A stretch of DNA of 64,000 bases from positions 5,214,001 through 5,278,000 of the forward strand of contig NZ_CP088149.1 of assembly GCF_002845275.2 (NCBI RefSeq), read 5' to 3'. This DNA is from Pseudomonas sp. S06B 330 (GTDB lineage: Bacteria > Pseudomonadota > Gammaproteobacteria > Pseudomonadales > Pseudomonadaceae). The translations under genes were made by a program, and so were the position numbers. Positions 28,007 through 40,986 of this stretch are shown here, piece after piece (position 1 is the stretch's first letter; the number at the start of each line of letters is the position of its first letter). The notes under the pieces were generated by a model, which was not told the origin of the DNA, did not search any database, and worked only from the letters and a program-made list of their open reading frames with translations.

Positions 28007-29941
28007 TCAGGCGCGGAATTGACCCAGGCTAGCCTTGAGCTGCTCCGCCAGGTCATCCAGCACCTTGCTGCTGGCGGTGGTCTGCATCACCACTTCGGCA
28101 GCCCGCTCGGCCTGGGCATGGATGGTCTGCACCCGCCCACGCACCGCTTGCGCGCCTTGCGCCTGCTGCTCCGCCGCGCGGGTAGCCAGACCAATCGCCG
28201 CATGCACCTGCTCAACCGACGCCTGCACCGACTGCTGCAATCGCGCGTTGTCACGTAGCACCAGCAACCCTTCGCTGGCCTGTCGCCCAGCCTGACTGAT
28301 CGCGGCCACCGCCTCTTTCGCACCCTGCTGCAACGCACCAATATGCGCTTGGATATCGCCCGTCGAGCTCTGGGTTTTGCTGGCCAAGGCCCGCACTTCG
28401 TCCGCCACCACCGCAAAGCCACGCCCGGTCTCACCTGCCCGCGCCGCCTCGATAGCAGCATTGAGCGCAAGCAAGTTGGTCTGTTCGGCAATGCCATGAA
28501 TCACTGTCAGCACCACCTCAATCTGCTCGCTTTGCTGCGCCAGGCGCTCGATGACCTTCGAGCCGGTCTGCACCTGCCCAGCCAGGTCTTCAATAAGCTT
28601 GGCCACCTGAGTCGAAGTGCGCGAGTTTTCATCCGTGGCCTGACGAATATCCACCACCTGCTGCAAGGCCGACTGCATGGCCTGGCTTTCGGCCTGGGCC
28701 TCATCAGCCATGGTCGACAGGTCGCGCAGGCTCGCCGCCACTTCGTCACGCTGCAGCTCGGCAGCCGCATCAGCCCCAGCGTTGCGCTGAGCCATGGCGC
28801 CGATCTCAATGCCAGTACGCTGGGCCACCTCCCCCGCCTCACGTACGATTGGCTGCAGCTTGTCGACAAACTGGTTAACCGCTGCCGCCATGTCGCCAAT
28901 CTCGTCGCGACTGTCGATGCTGACCCGCTTGGTCAGATCGCCCTCACCGGCGGCCAGATCGTTCAGCGCAGCAATCAGCAGGCGCAGCTTATTGACCACC
29001 CGCCGCCCCAGCACCACCGCCACCGCCAGGAGCACACCAAGGCCGACCAGGGCCAGACCGACGCCGATGTTCCAGCGCAGGGTTGTCGCAGCGTCCTGAA
29101 CGCTTTGCGAGGTATTAGCCTGCATACCAGCAGCACTCGCCTGTGCAGCCTCCAGGCGTGCACGCAAGGCCTTGTTGCTGTCGGCTGCCGCGCCCACCAG
29201 GCTTTCACCGACCAATTGATCCCCACTGGCGATCAGCGCCGAGAAGCGCTTGTCGAGCGCCACCAACTCGGCATCGACGGCGGCGGTAGAGACCCCCATC
29301 AGTACCTTGCCGATTTCCACGCCGTTGGGGTTGATCGAGGCTTCGACGAAATACACCGACGGATCATTGCGTGCGGCATCCAGAACCTTGTCCAGCGCCC
29401 GCTCACCCTGCCCCTTTTCCAGCAAGGCCTGGTTGATCGGATTCTGCCGATTCAGGTAGCGGGTCAGGTGCTGCCCCTGGACATCGTCGTACACCACGAA
29501 CAGCACGCTGGGATTGCGCTGGGCACGCCGGGAGAACTCGGACAGAGTCGGTACATCGTTGTCCCACATGGCCCGCGGGGCGACCGAGGCCAGCAGTTCA
29601 GCCATATCATTGGCCGAGTCCTTGAGGTTCTTCTCCAGCGTTGCCCGCAATTGAGCCTGTTCGCTTTGCAGACGAGTGGAAAGCCCCGCGGTCAGACGCT
29701 GGCGGGTACTGGCAGAGAGGCTATCAAGCCCCGCGCTGACTTCCTGCCCGGCCTGTTCGAGCTCGGCGGACAATTTCTGACTGTCGGCGCCCAATCGTTT
29801 GCCAAGGTCAGCCTCAAGTGTGGTGACGGTGCTCCGAGTCAGCGCGACCGCGACCAGCACCTGCACCAAAAGAGCGATACCAAGGGCAACAAACACAGGC
29901 CGCAGCAGGCGGCTTCGTAACAGTGAGAGAACGGCTGACAC
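28007..29941 (-). CDS. Methyl-accepting chemotaxis protein
   Basis: 644 residues from a GTG at 29941 preceded by GAGGG with a 7-nt spacer; the longer frame upstream lacks a ribosome site. TM1 is at about 12-32, a periplasmic sensor of about 250 residues follows, and TM2 ([16 protein letters not shown]) lies near 295-312. A HAMP domain and the cytoplasmic signalling coiled coil come next, with the conserved tip [20 protein letters not shown] near 475-495. The periplasmic part is Ala/Gln/Glu-rich and helical, without a recognised dCache or sCache signature, so the ligand is unknown. Transcribed alone, downstream of purA behind a terminator. Confidence 0.93.
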   Translation of the reverse strand: MSAVLSLLRSRLLRPVFVALGIALLVQVLVAVALTRSTVTTLEADLGKRLGADSQKLSAELEQAGQEVSAGLDSLSASTRQRLTAGLSTRLQSEQAQLRATLEKNLKDSANDMAELLASVAPRAMWDNDVPTLSEFSRRAQRNPSVLFVVYDDVQGQHLTRYLNRQNPINQALLEKGQGERALDKVLDAARNDPSVYFVEASINPNGVEIGKVLMGVSTAAVDAELVALDKRFSALIASGDQLVGESLVGAAADSNKALRARLEAAQASAAGMQANTSQSVQDAATTLRWNIGVGLALVGLGVLLAVAVVLGRRVVNKLRLLIAALNDLAAGEGDLTKRVSIDSRDEIGDMAAAVNQFVDKLQPIVREAGEVAQRTGIEIGAMAQRNAGADAAAELQRDEVAASLRDLSTMADEAQAESQAMQSALQQVVDIRQATDENSRTSTQVAKLIEDLAGQVQTGSKVIERLAQQSEQIEVVLTVIHGIAEQTNLLALNAAIEAARAGETGRGFAVVADEVRALASKTQSSTGDIQAHIGALQQGAKEAVAAISQAGRQASEGLLVLRDNARLQQSVQASVEQVHAAIGLATRAAEQQAQGAQAVRGRVQTIHAQAERAAEVVMQTTASSKVLDDLAEQLKASLGQFRA

Positions 29942-30034
29942 GTAAGAACCCTCTACTACTGGGGCCACTAAAATGATGGCAACCCTGAAGCGATTCTTAC
30001 AGCAAAGGTTGTGCCGAACAGCAGACAGAAACGA

Positions 30035-30060
30035 CAAAGGCCCCTAAAAAGGGGCCTTTG
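30035..30060 (-). terminator. Terminator between purA and the chemoreceptor gene
   Basis: CAAAGGCCCC-(6-nt loop)-GGGGCCTTTG, a 10-bp perfect stem starting 19 bp after the purA stop; on the minus strand TCGTTTC follows. Confidence 0.8.
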
Positions 30061-30079
30061 CTTTTACATCACTCGCGGA

Positions 30080-31426
<1,347 letters not shown>

Positions 31427-32614
31427 TCAAATGGCCAGCGGCAGAACCTGCCAAAGCCCGTTTTGCTGAATCAATTGCCGATCGCAATCCGCCTCGACGG
31501 CGGCAGTCAATGGCTGCCCAGGCAATGCCTGAACCACCCGCTGACCTTCACTGCGCAATTGGCAGACCAACTGCCAGAGTGCTGCATCGCTGCTGTCGGG
31601 CATCCAGATCCCGCCAGACGGCAATACAACCTCGGCCCGCCCCAGTGTGACCAGGGTCTTCAAATCCGTGGAGAAACCGGTGGCCGGGCGCGCCCGGCCA
31701 AAGTCTGCTCCGATGTCGTCGTAACGACCGCCCTGAGCGATCGACTGACCGACGCCCGGGACAAATACCGCAAACACCACTCCGGTGTGGTAGTGGTAAC
31801 CGCGCAGCTCGCCCAGGTCGAAATACAGGGGCAGCTCGGGGTAACGCGTAGCCAGACGCTCGGCAATCGCCATCAGGTCATCCAGGGCCGCCAGCACCGC
31901 AGCTGGCGCACGCCCCAGACGCACACGCGCCTCGGCCAGTACTTCACGCCCACCGCACAGCTCGGTCAGCGAACGCAGCATGCCGGCGAGGTCCGCTGGC
32001 AGGTTGGCGGTCAGCTCGATCACCTCATCGATGGCCTTGCGCTGCAGGGCATCGAACAGCTGTTGCTCGACCGCACCGGACAAGCCAGCCGCACGGGCCA
32101 GGCCGCGGTAGATACCGACGTGACCCAGGTCCATGTGCACATCCGGCACATCCGCCAGTTGCAGCATGGCCAGCATCAGGCTGATCACTTCAACGTCGCT
32201 GACCGGGCTGGCGTCGCCGTACAGCTCGGCACCGAGCTGGATCGGGCTGCGCGATGTCGACAGCGCTCGCGGCAGGGCATGCAGCACGCTACCGGCGTAG
32301 CACAGACGGCTCGGGCCTTCACGGCGCAAGGTGTGCGCATCGATGCGCGCGACCTGCGGGGTGATGTCAGCCCGAAAGCCCATCTGCCGACCCGATTGCG
32401 GGTCGATAACCTTGAAGGTCCGCAGATCCAGGTCCTGGCCGGCACCGGTGAGCAGCGATTCCAGGTACTCGATATGCGGGGTCACGACGAACTCGTAACC
32501 CCAGCTCTGGAACAGATCCAACACCTGACGACGCGCGATCTCGATACGCGCCGCCTCAGGTGGCAGTACTTCTTCGATGCCATCTGGCAGCAGCCAGCGG
32601 TCTACCGTTGCCAT
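31427..32614 (-). CDS. hisZ: ATP phosphoribosyltransferase regulatory subunit
   Basis: 395 residues of the histidyl-tRNA-synthetase-like HisZ family. [20 protein letters not shown] starts the protein, and [14 protein letters not shown] marks the class II synthetase-like core. It lacks tRNA charging function and makes short-form HisG histidine-sensitive. The partner hisG is elsewhere. An upstream in-frame ATG at 32683 exists, but MATVDRW is the family start. purA follows 54 bp later. Confidence 0.94.
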   Translation of the reverse strand: MATVDRWLLPDGIEEVLPPEAARIEIARRQVLDLFQSWGYEFVVTPHIEYLESLLTGAGQDLDLRTFKVIDPQSGRQMGFRADITPQVARIDAHTLRREGPSRLCYAGSVLHALPRALSTSRSPIQLGAELYGDASPVSDVEVISLMLAMLQLADVPDVHMDLGHVGIYRGLARAAGLSGAVEQQLFDALQRKAIDEVIELTANLPADLAGMLRSLTELCGGREVLAEARVRLGRAPAAVLAALDDLMAIAERLATRYPELPLYFDLGELRGYHYHTGVVFAVFVPGVGQSIAQGGRYDDIGADFGRARPATGFSTDLKTLVTLGRAEVVLPSGGIWMPDSSDAALWQLVCQLRSEGQRVVQALPGQPLTAAVEADCDRQLIQQNGLWQVLPLAI

Positions 32615-32794
32615 TACGCCATTTCCCCTTTGGTCCGGGCGGCCTGCCCGCGGGCTAGCCTTGAGTGAAGCAGGTATCGCCAAACAATAGCGCGCAGCAC
32701 TGATTCCAGCGCTACCGCCGTGCCGATACCCTCAAATACCTTGGGCTGCTCTGTAGACCGGAGACCGCTTGCGGCCGTTCGATCTTGCAGACGC

Positions 32795-32818
32795 AAAAAA
32801 GCCGGGAATTTCCCGGCT
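32795..32818 (-). terminator. Rho-independent terminator after hflC
   Basis: Minus strand AGCCGGGAA-ATT-CCCGGCT followed by TTTTTT. It separates hflKC from hisZ-purA, so hisZ must have its own promoter in the 180 bp that follow. Confidence 0.9.
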
Positions 32819-32889
32819 GCCGCATCATACACCCGTTTTCTCGCAGGATCACCCCGCCAAGCGTTTTAGCCGCCCGGCGGGGTGCAACC

Positions 32890-33759
32890 TTACGGCTTGG
32901 GCTTGTCCATAAAGCGGAAGAACTCGCTGCTCGGGTCGAGCACCAGTACATCGCTCTTATTGGCAAAGCTTTCGCGGTAGGCCTTCAGACTGCGGTAGAA
33001 CGCGTAGAAGTCCTGGTCCTGACCGTAGGCTTTGGCGTAGATCGACGCCGCCTGGGCGTCACCATCACCGCGGGTCTCTTCCGACTCCCGATAAGCTTCG
33101 GCCAGCAGAACACGGCGCTGACGGTCGGCGTCGGCACGAATACCTTCGGCCAACTCGTTACCTTTGGCGCGGTGTTCGCGGGCTTCACGCTCACGCTCGG
33201 TGCTCATACGCTCGAACACGCTGCGGTTTACTTCTTTAGGCAGGTCGATGGCCTTGACGCGAACGTCGACCACTTCAATACCCAGCTCCTTGCTGGCCAT
33301 GCGGTTCAGCGAAGCAGTGATGTCAGCCATCAGTGCATCACGTTCACCGGAGACCACTTCGTGCAAGGTACGCTTACCGAACTGGTCACGCAGGCCGCTT
33401 TCCAGACGGCGCGACAGACGCTCGTCGGCGATCTGCTTGAGGCCCGAGGTCGCGGTATAGAAACGCTCAGCGTCTTTGACCCGCCATTTGGCGTAGGCAT
33501 CGACCATCACGGCTTTCTTTTCCAGGGTCAGGAAGCGCTGGGTTGGAGCGTCCAGCGTCATCAGGCGAGCGTCGAACTTACGCACCTGGTTGACGTACGG
33601 AACCTTCACATGCAGGCCCGGCTGAACATCAGCCTGGACCACACGACCAAATTGCAGCAGTACCGCGCGCTCGGTCTGGGACACGATGTAGAAGCTGTTC
33701 CAGGCCACGATCGCCAGCACCACGCCAACGATCAGGGCGATCAGCGATTTATTGCTCAT
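32890..33759 (-). CDS. hflC: HflC, membrane SPFH protein modulating FtsH
   Basis: 289 residues. One N-terminal membrane anchor (LIALIVGVVLAIVAWNSFYI) is followed by an SPFH/prohibitin domain and a long Glu/Arg/Ala-rich coiled coil. With HflK it forms the cage around the FtsH protease at the inner membrane. Its ATG overlaps the hflK stop by one base (TGATG). Confidence 0.96.
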   Translation of the reverse strand: MSNKSLIALIVGVVLAIVAWNSFYIVSQTERAVLLQFGRVVQADVQPGLHVKVPYVNQVRKFDARLMTLDAPTQRFLTLEKKAVMVDAYAKWRVKDAERFYTATSGLKQIADERLSRRLESGLRDQFGKRTLHEVVSGERDALMADITASLNRMASKELGIEVVDVRVKAIDLPKEVNRSVFERMSTEREREAREHRAKGNELAEGIRADADRQRRVLLAEAYRESEETRGDGDAQAASIYAKAYGQDQDFYAFYRSLKAYRESFANKSDVLVLDPSSEFFRFMDKPKP

Positions 33760-34919
33760 CAGCGGCTCTCCCTAGAACGCAACTGTGTTTGCTGCTGTTG
33801 CAGCTCCGCCGCCGCGCGATTGGCTGCGTCGTTGGCCGAAGCCGGGACGCTGACCGGGGCACTGCTGGTACGGCTACCTTCAACCATCTTGTCCAACGGC
33901 AGGTACAGCAAGTTGCTCTGGCCATCCTTACCGGAAACCAGGACCTTGCTGGTGTTGCTGTAGACTTCCTGCATGGTGTCCAGGTACAGACGCTGACGGG
34001 TCACCTCAGGAGCCTTGCGGTACTCGGCGACCAGCTTGGTGAAGCGATCAGCCTCACCCTTGGCGCGCGAGACGACTTCGTCGCGGTAACCGTTGGCGTC
34101 TTCGATGATCCGCTGAGCCTGACCACGGGCTTCTGGCACCACGCCGTTGGCGTAGGACTCGGCCTGGTTGCGGGCCCGCTGCTCGTCTTCACGGGCACGG
34201 ATCACGTCGTCAAAGGCTTCCTGCACTTCACGCGGGGCTGCCGCGCTCTGTACGTTGACCTGGGTGACGGTGATACCGGTACGGTAGGTATCGAGGAAAC
34301 GCTGCAGGCGCTCCTTGATTTCCACGGCCATCTGCTCACGACCTTCGGTCAGCACCTTGTCCATGGCGGTGGAGCCCACCACATGGCGCAGAGCACTGTC
34401 AGTCGCGTGCTGCAGGCTGACTTCAGGCTGATCAACGTTCAGCACGAAATCCTGCAGGTTGGTGATTTTGTACTGCACGGTCAGCGGCACTTCGACGATG
34501 TTCTCGTCTTCAGTGAGCATCTGCCCCTGCTTGGTATAGGCACGCTCACGCGTGACGTTTTCCATGTACTTGCGATCGATCGGCGGGAAGTAGATGTTCA
34601 GGCCCGGCCCTACGGTTTCGTAGTATTTGCCGAAGCGCAGCACTACGGCCTGCTCCTGTTCGTCGACCACATACACGGCGCTGTACAGCCAGATAGCTGC
34701 CAGCACGGCCAGACCGACGCCGAGCAGGCCGAAGCCACCACCCTTGCCGATGCCACCGTCACCGCCGCGTTTTTTGCCACTGCCGAACATGCCGTTCAGG
34801 CTGTCCTGCAGCTTGCGGAAGGCCTCGTCGAGATCCGGCGGTCCTTTCTTGTCGCCGCCACGGCGGCCGCCCCAAGGATCCTGATTGTTCGAGTTGCCAC
34901 CCGGCTCATTCCAAGCCAT
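33759..34919 (-). CDS. hflK: HflK, membrane SPFH protein modulating FtsH
   Basis: 386 residues from MAWNEPGGNSNNQDPWGG behind GGAGAG. A Gly/Lys/Asp-rich cytoplasmic N-terminus (1-70) precedes one membrane helix (GLLGVGLAVLAAIWLYSAVY), the SPFH domain and a coiled coil, then a Gln-rich C-terminus. It is the partner of HflC in the FtsH-HflKC complex. Confidence 0.96.
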   Translation of the reverse strand: MAWNEPGGNSNNQDPWGGRRGGDKKGPPDLDEAFRKLQDSLNGMFGSGKKRGGDGGIGKGGGFGLLGVGLAVLAAIWLYSAVYVVDEQEQAVVLRFGKYYETVGPGLNIYFPPIDRKYMENVTRERAYTKQGQMLTEDENIVEVPLTVQYKITNLQDFVLNVDQPEVSLQHATDSALRHVVGSTAMDKVLTEGREQMAVEIKERLQRFLDTYRTGITVTQVNVQSAAAPREVQEAFDDVIRAREDEQRARNQAESYANGVVPEARGQAQRIIEDANGYRDEVVSRAKGEADRFTKLVAEYRKAPEVTRQRLYLDTMQEVYSNTSKVLVSGKDGQSNLLYLPLDKMVEGSRTSSAPVSVPASANDAANRAAAELQQQQTQLRSRESR

Positions 34920-35015
34920 AGCGCTCTCCATCTGATAAAGCAAAGACGCACCCACGGCGCGCCGTCCAATGCTACAGAATGCCTGTCACGGCTGCCCGAC
35001 CGCGTCGCCGGGCTT

Positions 35016-36317
35016 TTATTGCAAAGTGTGTTGCTCGATGAACTCCGCTGGCTTCAAACCTTCGCGACTGACCAGGCGATTGAACTCGACCCGAGACACT
35101 CGCACGGCCAGAAGACTGCTGCCTTCATCGTCGTGCTCTTCGCCCTGCACTGCGCCCAATGCAAAGAATTGCGCGCGCAATCGCGCAAAACGCTGTTCAA
35201 GGCGCAAGGTTCCGATAAACAGGTCATCCCCCAGCAACTCGGCGATTGCCTGCCCCACCAGTTCCAGGCCACGCCCATCACGCGCCGAGACCCAAACTCG
35301 CTGCGGCTTGCCGTCGGCATCGCGCTGAATCTGCGGCTCGACACCTTCAAGCAGGTCGAGTTTGTTATAGACCTCGAGGATCGGCAAGCCTTCTGCACCA
35401 ATCTCCCCCAGTACCGCCATGACCTGCTCGATCTGCTCCATCCGATCAGGTTCATGCGCGTCGATCACATGCAGCAGCAGATCCGAGTTGCTCGACTCTT
35501 CGAGCGTAGCTCGAAAAGCCTCGACCAGCTTGTGTGGCAGGTGACGAATGAAGCCCACGGTATCGGCCAGGACAATCGGCCCGACATCGTCGAGCTCAAG
35601 CCGGCGCAAGGTCGGATCAAGTGTCGCAAACAACTGATCGGCTGCGTAGACCTCGGATTGGGTCATGGCATTGAACAGGGTCGATTTACCGGCGTTGGTA
35701 TAGCCAACCAGCGAAACCGACGGGATATCTGCGCGCTTACGCCCACGGCGAGCCTGCTCGCGCTGGCTGCGGACCTTTTCCAGGCGTGATTTGATCTGGC
35801 GCAGACGTACCCGCAACAGGCGACGGTCGGTTTCCAGCTGGGATTCACCCGGGCCGCGCAGACCGATACCGCCTTTCTGCCGCTCAAGGTGCGTCCAGCC
35901 GCGAACCAGCCGCGTGCTCATGTGCTCAAGCTGGGCCAGTTCAACCTGGAGCTTGCCTTCATGGGTACGCGCCCGCTGGGCGAAAATATCGAGAATCAAA
36001 CCGGTGCGGTCAAGCACGCGACACTCGAATACTCGCTCGAGGTTACGTTCCTGACTGGGTGTGAGGGTGTGATTGAAAATCACCAAATCTACCTGTTCGG
36101 CTTTGACCAGGTCGCGCAGTTCCTCGACCTTGCCGCTGCCAATCAGGTATTTGGCGGTGGGCTGATGTCGCGCCACATTGGCGAACGCGACAATATCGGC
36201 CCCAGCCGACAGTGCCAGCTCCCGAAACTCCTGCGGATCTTCGCGCGCCTCAGGGTTCTGACCTTCCAAGTGAACGAGGACTGCTCGTTCACCACCACCG
36301 TGGCGCTCAAAGAACAA
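35016..36317 (-). CDS. hflX: GTPase HflX
   Basis: 433 residues. The N-terminal HflX domain (FFERHGGGERAVLVHLE) and a helical linker (GPGESQLETDRRLLRVRLRQ) precede the G domain with G1 GYTNAGKST and G3 DTVGF. HflX splits stalled 70S ribosomes after heat or antibiotic stress. It lies 12 bp after hfq, the conserved hfq-hflX pair. Confidence 0.96.
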   Translation of the reverse strand: MFFERHGGGERAVLVHLEGQNPEAREDPQEFRELALSAGADIVAFANVARHQPTAKYLIGSGKVEELRDLVKAEQVDLVIFNHTLTPSQERNLERVFECRVLDRTGLILDIFAQRARTHEGKLQVELAQLEHMSTRLVRGWTHLERQKGGIGLRGPGESQLETDRRLLRVRLRQIKSRLEKVRSQREQARRGRKRADIPSVSLVGYTNAGKSTLFNAMTQSEVYAADQLFATLDPTLRRLELDDVGPIVLADTVGFIRHLPHKLVEAFRATLEESSNSDLLLHVIDAHEPDRMEQIEQVMAVLGEIGAEGLPILEVYNKLDLLEGVEPQIQRDADGKPQRVWVSARDGRGLELVGQAIAELLGDDLFIGTLRLEQRFARLRAQFFALGAVQGEEHDDEGSSLLAVRVSRVEFNRLVSREGLKPAEFIEQHTLQ

Positions 36318-36329
36318 AGCAGACTCCTA

Positions 36330-36590
36330 TCAGGCGTTACCTGGCTCAGCGTCGCCTTGCTCGGATTCGGTTGCGCTTGGCAGACGGATCGGACGCACAG
36401 GAACTACTGTCGAGATAGCGTGCTTGTAAACCATCTGGCTTACGGTGTTTTTCAGCAGGATCACGAACTGGTCGAAGGATTCGATCGTGCCTTGCAGCTT
36501 GATGCCGTTAACCAAATAGATCGAAACCCCAACTTTTTCTTTTCTCAAAGTATTCAAGTAAGGGTCTTGTAGCGAATGCCCTTTTGACAT
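36330..36590 (-). CDS. hfq: RNA chaperone Hfq
   Basis: 86 residues from ATG at 36590. It contains the Sm1 motif ([20 protein letters not shown], preceded by LQDPYLNT), Sm2 with YKHAIST, and a short C-terminal tail typical of Pseudomonas Hfq. It forms hexamers that pair small RNAs with mRNAs and, with Crc, represses translation at A-rich sites. Candidates for such sites occur in this window before braC and at the PHA-like operon. Confidence 0.98.
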   Translation of the reverse strand: MSKGHSLQDPYLNTLRKEKVGVSIYLVNGIKLQGTIESFDQFVILLKNTVSQMVYKHAISTVVPVRPIRLPSATESEQGDAEPGNA

Positions 36591-36687
36591 ATGCCGCACT
36601 CCTGTAAGGATCAATAGTAAAAAAATCAAAGAAAAACTGATGGCTCAAGCCGCCCCACCCCCAAGGATAGACGGCAATTGCAAGGAC

Positions 36688-37659
36688 TCAGCTCAATATG
36701 GAGACCGACCCCAGGTATTTCAAGGTGCGAGACAGATTGTCGCAAGCCAGGCTGTCCAACCAATGCAAGTCAGCCCAACTACGCAACCAGGTGAATTGCC
36801 GCTTCGCCAATTGGCGAGTGGCAATAATGCCGCGCTCCTGCATCTCAACTGATGTTAACTTGCCATCAAGATGATCCCAGACCTGGCGATAACCAACCGC
36901 CCGTATAGACGGCAGTCCCGCATGCAAGTCACTTCTGGCTCGCAGCACTCGGACCTCGTCAACGAAGCCCTGTTCCAGCATTTGCCCAAATCGTAGCGCA
37001 ATCCGCTCGTGCAAAACGTGCCGATCATTCGGCGCAATGGCCAGGCTGGCGACAGTATAGGGCAAATGGCCCGCTGCCGAAGGGCCTGCGGCGCTACTTT
37101 CCGCGGATTGACGTTGGCGATGGGCCGTCATTGTCATGCCGCTGACCCGATAAACCTCAAGCGCGCGGATCAGGCGCTGAGGGTCATTGGGGTGAATCCG
37201 CGCGGCCGACTCAGGGTCAACAGCCGCTAATTGCTGGTGCAGGCCGTGCAATCCAAGGCGTGCCGCCTCTTCTTCGAGCTCGGCGCGCACCTGCGGATCA
37301 GCCGCTGGCATATCGGCCAGGCCTTCGAGCAGGGCTTTGTAATAAAGCATGGTGCCACCGACCAATAGCGGTATTTTGCCGCGGGCGGTGATATCGGCCA
37401 TGGCCTCCAGCGCGTCGCGACGAAAATCAGCCGCTGAATAGCTTTGCGCCGGGTCGAGAATATCGATCAGGCGGTGCGGATGCGCCGCCAGGATGTCTTT
37501 CGAAGGCTTGGCGGTGCCGATATCCATGCCCCGATAAACCAATGCCGAGTCGACACTGATCAGCTCGCAGGGCAGCACTTTGGTCAGTTCGATGGCCAGA
37601 TCGGTTTTGCCCGCCGCGGTCGGGCCCATCAGGAAAATCGCGGGAGGTTTGCCACTCAT
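36688..37659 (-). CDS. miaA: tRNA dimethylallyltransferase
   Basis: 323 residues from [19 protein letters not shown], where GPTAAGKT is the P-loop. It transfers dimethylallyl to N6 of A37 in tRNAs reading UNN codons. The start lies 1 bp after the mutL stop, so translation is probably coupled. hfq follows after 97 bp, which holds AT-rich sequence likely carrying an hfq promoter. Confidence 0.97.
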   Translation of the reverse strand: MSGKPPAIFLMGPTAAGKTDLAIELTKVLPCELISVDSALVYRGMDIGTAKPSKDILAAHPHRLIDILDPAQSYSAADFRRDALEAMADITARGKIPLLVGGTMLYYKALLEGLADMPAADPQVRAELEEEAARLGLHGLHQQLAAVDPESAARIHPNDPQRLIRALEVYRVSGMTMTAHRQRQSAESSAAGPSAAGHLPYTVASLAIAPNDRHVLHERIALRFGQMLEQGFVDEVRVLRARSDLHAGLPSIRAVGYRQVWDHLDGKLTSVEMQERGIIATRQLAKRQFTWLRSWADLHWLDSLACDNLSRTLKYLGSVSILS

Positions 37660-37660
37660 G

Positions 37661-39562
37661 TTATCGACCGCGCAGGAACAGTTTGTCCAGATCGTCCAGG
37701 CCCATTTGGGTCCAGGTCGGTCGGCCGTGGTTGCACTGGCCGCTGCGCTCGGTGTTCTCCATGTCGCGCAACAGACCATTCATTTCTGCCAGGGCCAGAC
37801 GACGGTTGGCGCGAATGGCGCCGTGACAGGCCATGGTGCCGAGCAATTCGTTCAGGTGCGCCTGAATGCGGTCGCTGGTGCCGTACTCCATCAGGTCGGC
37901 GAGCACATCCTGGACCAAACGATTGGCCTCAGCCTGCTTGAGCAATGCCGGAATCTGACGGATCGCCAGGCTTTCCGGGCCCAGGCGCTGCAGCTCGAAG
38001 CCCAGGCGCTGGAACCATTCGGCGTGTTCTTCGGCGCAGTCGGCCTCGCGCTGGCTCAGCGCCAGGGATTCAGGCACCAGCAACGGCTGGCCGCTCAGGC
38101 CTTCACTGGCCATGGCCACCTTGAGGCGTTCATACATGATGCGCTCATGGGCTGCATGCATGTCTACCAGCACCAGACCCACGGCATTCTCGGCGAGGAT
38201 ATAGATGCCCTTGAGCTGCGCCAGGGCGTAGCCTAGGGGTGGAATATCACCCTGGCTGTCGGGCAGCACCGCAGGTGCTGCCTCGTTCAGCGGTGCAAAG
38301 AATTCACGGTAGACGCCCTGCGCCTCGGCAGCCGGTACGGCCTGGGCCGGGCGCGGCGTGTACTGATACTGATAACCGCCCCCGCCGCCGTTGCCATCAC
38401 CCGGAGGTCGAACGCTCGGCTGGGCCGACGGTTGTTCGAGCAGGTTTGCCGCCAGGCGCATTTCGCCCTGGGGACCAAATTCGCCTGCCTGTATACCGCT
38501 GGGGCGGACGATCTCACTGGTTGTGGCGGGCGCAGCCAGTTGATCTTCCGGGCGCACGTCAGCCAGGGCCCGGTGTAAGGTGCCATAGAGAAAATCGTGG
38601 ACCATGCGCCCGTCACGAAAGCGCACTTCATGCTTGGTCGGATGAACGTTGACGTCAACACCAGTAGGGTCGACCTCAAGGAACAGCACGAAGGTCGGGT
38701 GCCGCCCATTGAACAATACATCGCGATAGGCCTGGCGTACCGCGTGGGCTACCAGCTTGTCACGCACGGCACGGCCGTTGACGAAGAAGTACTGCAAGTC
38801 AGCCTGACTGCGCGAGAAGGTCGGCAAACCCACCCAGCCCCACAGGTGCAAACCGTTGCGTTCGATTTCGATCGGCAGCGCCTGCTCAAGGAAGCCCGGG
38901 CCGCAGATTGCCGCTACGCGCCGAGCCCGGGCGTTATCGTCCAAGGCTTCGTGCAGGCTGAGAATGCTCTTGCCGTTGTGGCGCAGGTGAAAAGCGACAT
39001 CGAAACGCGCCAGCGCCAGGCGCCGGATCACCTCCTGCAGGTGATCGAATTCGGTTTTCTCGGTCTTGAGAAATTTGCGGCGGGCCGGGGTGTTGAAGAA
39101 CAGATCACGCACTTCCACCGAGGTACCAGCCGGGTGCGCTGCTGGTTGCACCCGTGGGGCCATGTCACGGCCTTCGGTTTCCACTTGCCAGGCTTGGTCC
39201 GCGTCACGGGTACGCGAGGTGAGGGTCAGGCGCGCCACCGAACTGATCGAAGCCAGGGCCTCACCACGAAAGCCAAGGCTCATTACCCGTTCCAGGTCTT
39301 CCAGGTCGCGGATTTTGCTGGTGGCGTGACGCGCCAGGGCCAACGGTAGGTCGTCGGCGGCGATGCCACGACCATCGTCACGCACCCGCAGCAATTTTAC
39401 TCCGCCCTGCTCAACTTCCACGTCAATCCGACGGGCACCGGAGTCCAGGCTGTTTTCCAGCAGTTCCTTGATCACCGATGCTGGACGCTCGACCACCTCA
39501 CCGGCGGCAATCTGGTTCGCCAGCCGCGGGCTGAGCAGCTCGATCCGCGCACTGTCGGTCAT
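37661..39562 (-). CDS. mutL: DNA mismatch repair protein MutL
   Basis: 633 residues. The N-terminal GHKL ATPase contains [20 protein letters not shown] and [14 protein letters not shown] Gln/Pro/Gly-rich linker covers about 340-435, followed by the C-terminal dimerisation domain. [17 protein letters not shown] fits the DQHA(X)2E(X)4E endonuclease motif, with Met in place of Gln, as expected in a lineage that repairs mismatches without MutH. Its start overlaps the amiB stop (ATGA). Confidence 0.97.
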   Translation of the reverse strand: MTDSARIELLSPRLANQIAAGEVVERPASVIKELLENSLDSGARRIDVEVEQGGVKLLRVRDDGRGIAADDLPLALARHATSKIRDLEDLERVMSLGFRGEALASISSVARLTLTSRTRDADQAWQVETEGRDMAPRVQPAAHPAGTSVEVRDLFFNTPARRKFLKTEKTEFDHLQEVIRRLALARFDVAFHLRHNGKSILSLHEALDDNARARRVAAICGPGFLEQALPIEIERNGLHLWGWVGLPTFSRSQADLQYFFVNGRAVRDKLVAHAVRQAYRDVLFNGRHPTFVLFLEVDPTGVDVNVHPTKHEVRFRDGRMVHDFLYGTLHRALADVRPEDQLAAPATTSEIVRPSGIQAGEFGPQGEMRLAANLLEQPSAQPSVRPPGDGNGGGGGYQYQYTPRPAQAVPAAEAQGVYREFFAPLNEAAPAVLPDSQGDIPPLGYALAQLKGIYILAENAVGLVLVDMHAAHERIMYERLKVAMASEGLSGQPLLVPESLALSQREADCAEEHAEWFQRLGFELQRLGPESLAIRQIPALLKQAEANRLVQDVLADLMEYGTSDRIQAHLNELLGTMACHGAIRANRRLALAEMNGLLRDMENTERSGQCNHGRPTWTQMGLDDLDKLFLRGR

Positions 39563-40983
39563 TGCTGCGACGCCAGGGCAGTCGTGGGGATATTCAAGCT
39601 CTGGCCGACTTTCAATTCATCACTCTTGAGGCTGTTGGCCGAGCGCAGACTAGCCACGCTGACCTGATAACGCACAGCGATCATGGCCAGCGTCTCGCCT
39701 GGACGCACGCTGTGTTCGCGTGGCCCTTGGGCGATTTTGCCGCTGTCACGCAAGAACGCGATGTAAGTACCGGGCGGCGGGTTCTGCTGGAAGAACTGGC
39801 GCACACCACTGTGAATCGAACGCGCCAACGATTGCTGGTGACTCCGAGTTGCGAGCTTGGCCGCTTCGTTGGCGTTGGAGATAAAGCCGGTTTCCACCAG
39901 GATCGAAGGGATGTCTGGCGACTTCAGCACCATAAAACCTGCCTGCTCGACCCGTCGTTTGTGCAATGGGGTGACGCGGCCCATGTTGCCCAGAACCTTC
40001 TGCCCGACGTTGAGGCTCGAACTCAGCGATGCGGTCATCGACAGGTCGAGCAGCACGCCCGCAAGCATGCGGTCCTTATCGTCGAGGCTGACGTTACCGG
40101 CACCACCGATCAGGTCCGAACGGTTTTCACTGTCGGCCAGCCAACGGGCGGTTTCCGAGGTGGCACCGCGATCAGACAGGGCGAATACCGAAGCACCAAA
40201 GGCAGCCTTGGAGGGCGCAGCGTCAGCGTGGATCGATATAAACAGGTCAGCGCCTTTCTTGCGGGCAATCTCGGTACGCTTGCGCAGCGGAATGAAATAG
40301 TCGCCGGTACGCGTCAATTCAGCACGGAAACCCTTCTCGCTGTTGATCTGACGCTGCAGCTCCTTGGCAATCGACAATACGATGTCTTTTTCATGCTGGC
40401 CCTTGGAGCCCGAAGCCCCAGGGTCTTCACCACCATGACCGGCATCGATGGCGATAACAATGTCCCGCTTGCCGCTGGGCACAGGGGTCAGCTTGATCGA
40501 CGGCTGCGCAGGTGTCACTGGCACCGCCGGGGTGGTGGCAACCGGCGGTGTTGGCGCAGGTGCGACGGCATCAGCGGCCTGGTCGAAAAGGTCAACCACC
40601 AGGCGATTGCCATACTGAGCATTCGGCGCCAAGGTAAAGCTCTTGGGCGTAACCGACTTGCTCAGATCAATCACCACACGCAAGTCGGTCGGTGTACGCT
40701 GGGCCGAGCGCACACTGGTAATCGGAGTATTGGAGGTCGACACGGCCAACGGCGCGGCCAGTGTTGCACCATTGATATCGATGACCAGACGATCCGGGGC
40801 TGTCAGGGTAAACACGCTGTGCTGTACTGGCCCGGAAAGGTCGAACACCAGACGTGTGTTATCCGGCGCTCGCCACAAACGCATACTTTTGACTTGCGTG
40901 ACGGCCAAAGCATCAACAGTTACCGCCGTAAGCAGCAACCCTACGACCGCAACCAGTGCGCGAATGCGCATACCTATCCCCAT
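39559..40983 (-). CDS. amiB: N-acetylmuramoyl-L-alanine amidase AmiB
   Basis: 474 residues. A signal peptide (1-27) is followed by an AMIN targeting domain (about 30-130) and a Pro/Thr linker. The zinc amidase_3 domain (about 175-395) starts [15 protein letters not shown] and contains SIHADA and [10 protein letters not shown]-terminal LysM domain ([20 protein letters not shown]) completes it. It cleaves peptides from septal peptidoglycan during daughter cell separation and is usually controlled by EnvC/NlpD-type activators. Confidence 0.96.
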   Translation of the reverse strand: MGIGMRIRALVAVVGLLLTAVTVDALAVTQVKSMRLWRAPDNTRLVFDLSGPVQHSVFTLTAPDRLVIDINGATLAAPLAVSTSNTPITSVRSAQRTPTDLRVVIDLSKSVTPKSFTLAPNAQYGNRLVVDLFDQAADAVAPAPTPPVATTPAVPVTPAQPSIKLTPVPSGKRDIVIAIDAGHGGEDPGASGSKGQHEKDIVLSIAKELQRQINSEKGFRAELTRTGDYFIPLRKRTEIARKKGADLFISIHADAAPSKAAFGASVFALSDRGATSETARWLADSENRSDLIGGAGNVSLDDKDRMLAGVLLDLSMTASLSSSLNVGQKVLGNMGRVTPLHKRRVEQAGFMVLKSPDIPSILVETGFISNANEAAKLATRSHQQSLARSIHSGVRQFFQQNPPPGTYIAFLRDSGKIAQGPREHSVRPGETLAMIAVRYQVSVASLRSANSLKSDELKVGQSLNIPTTALASQQ

Positions 40984-40986
40984 TTT

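Noticed and set aside
29942..30037. 32-codon N-terminal extension of the chemoreceptor
   Set aside because: No ribosome site, overlaps the purA terminator hairpin, and the GTG at 29941 has a good site.
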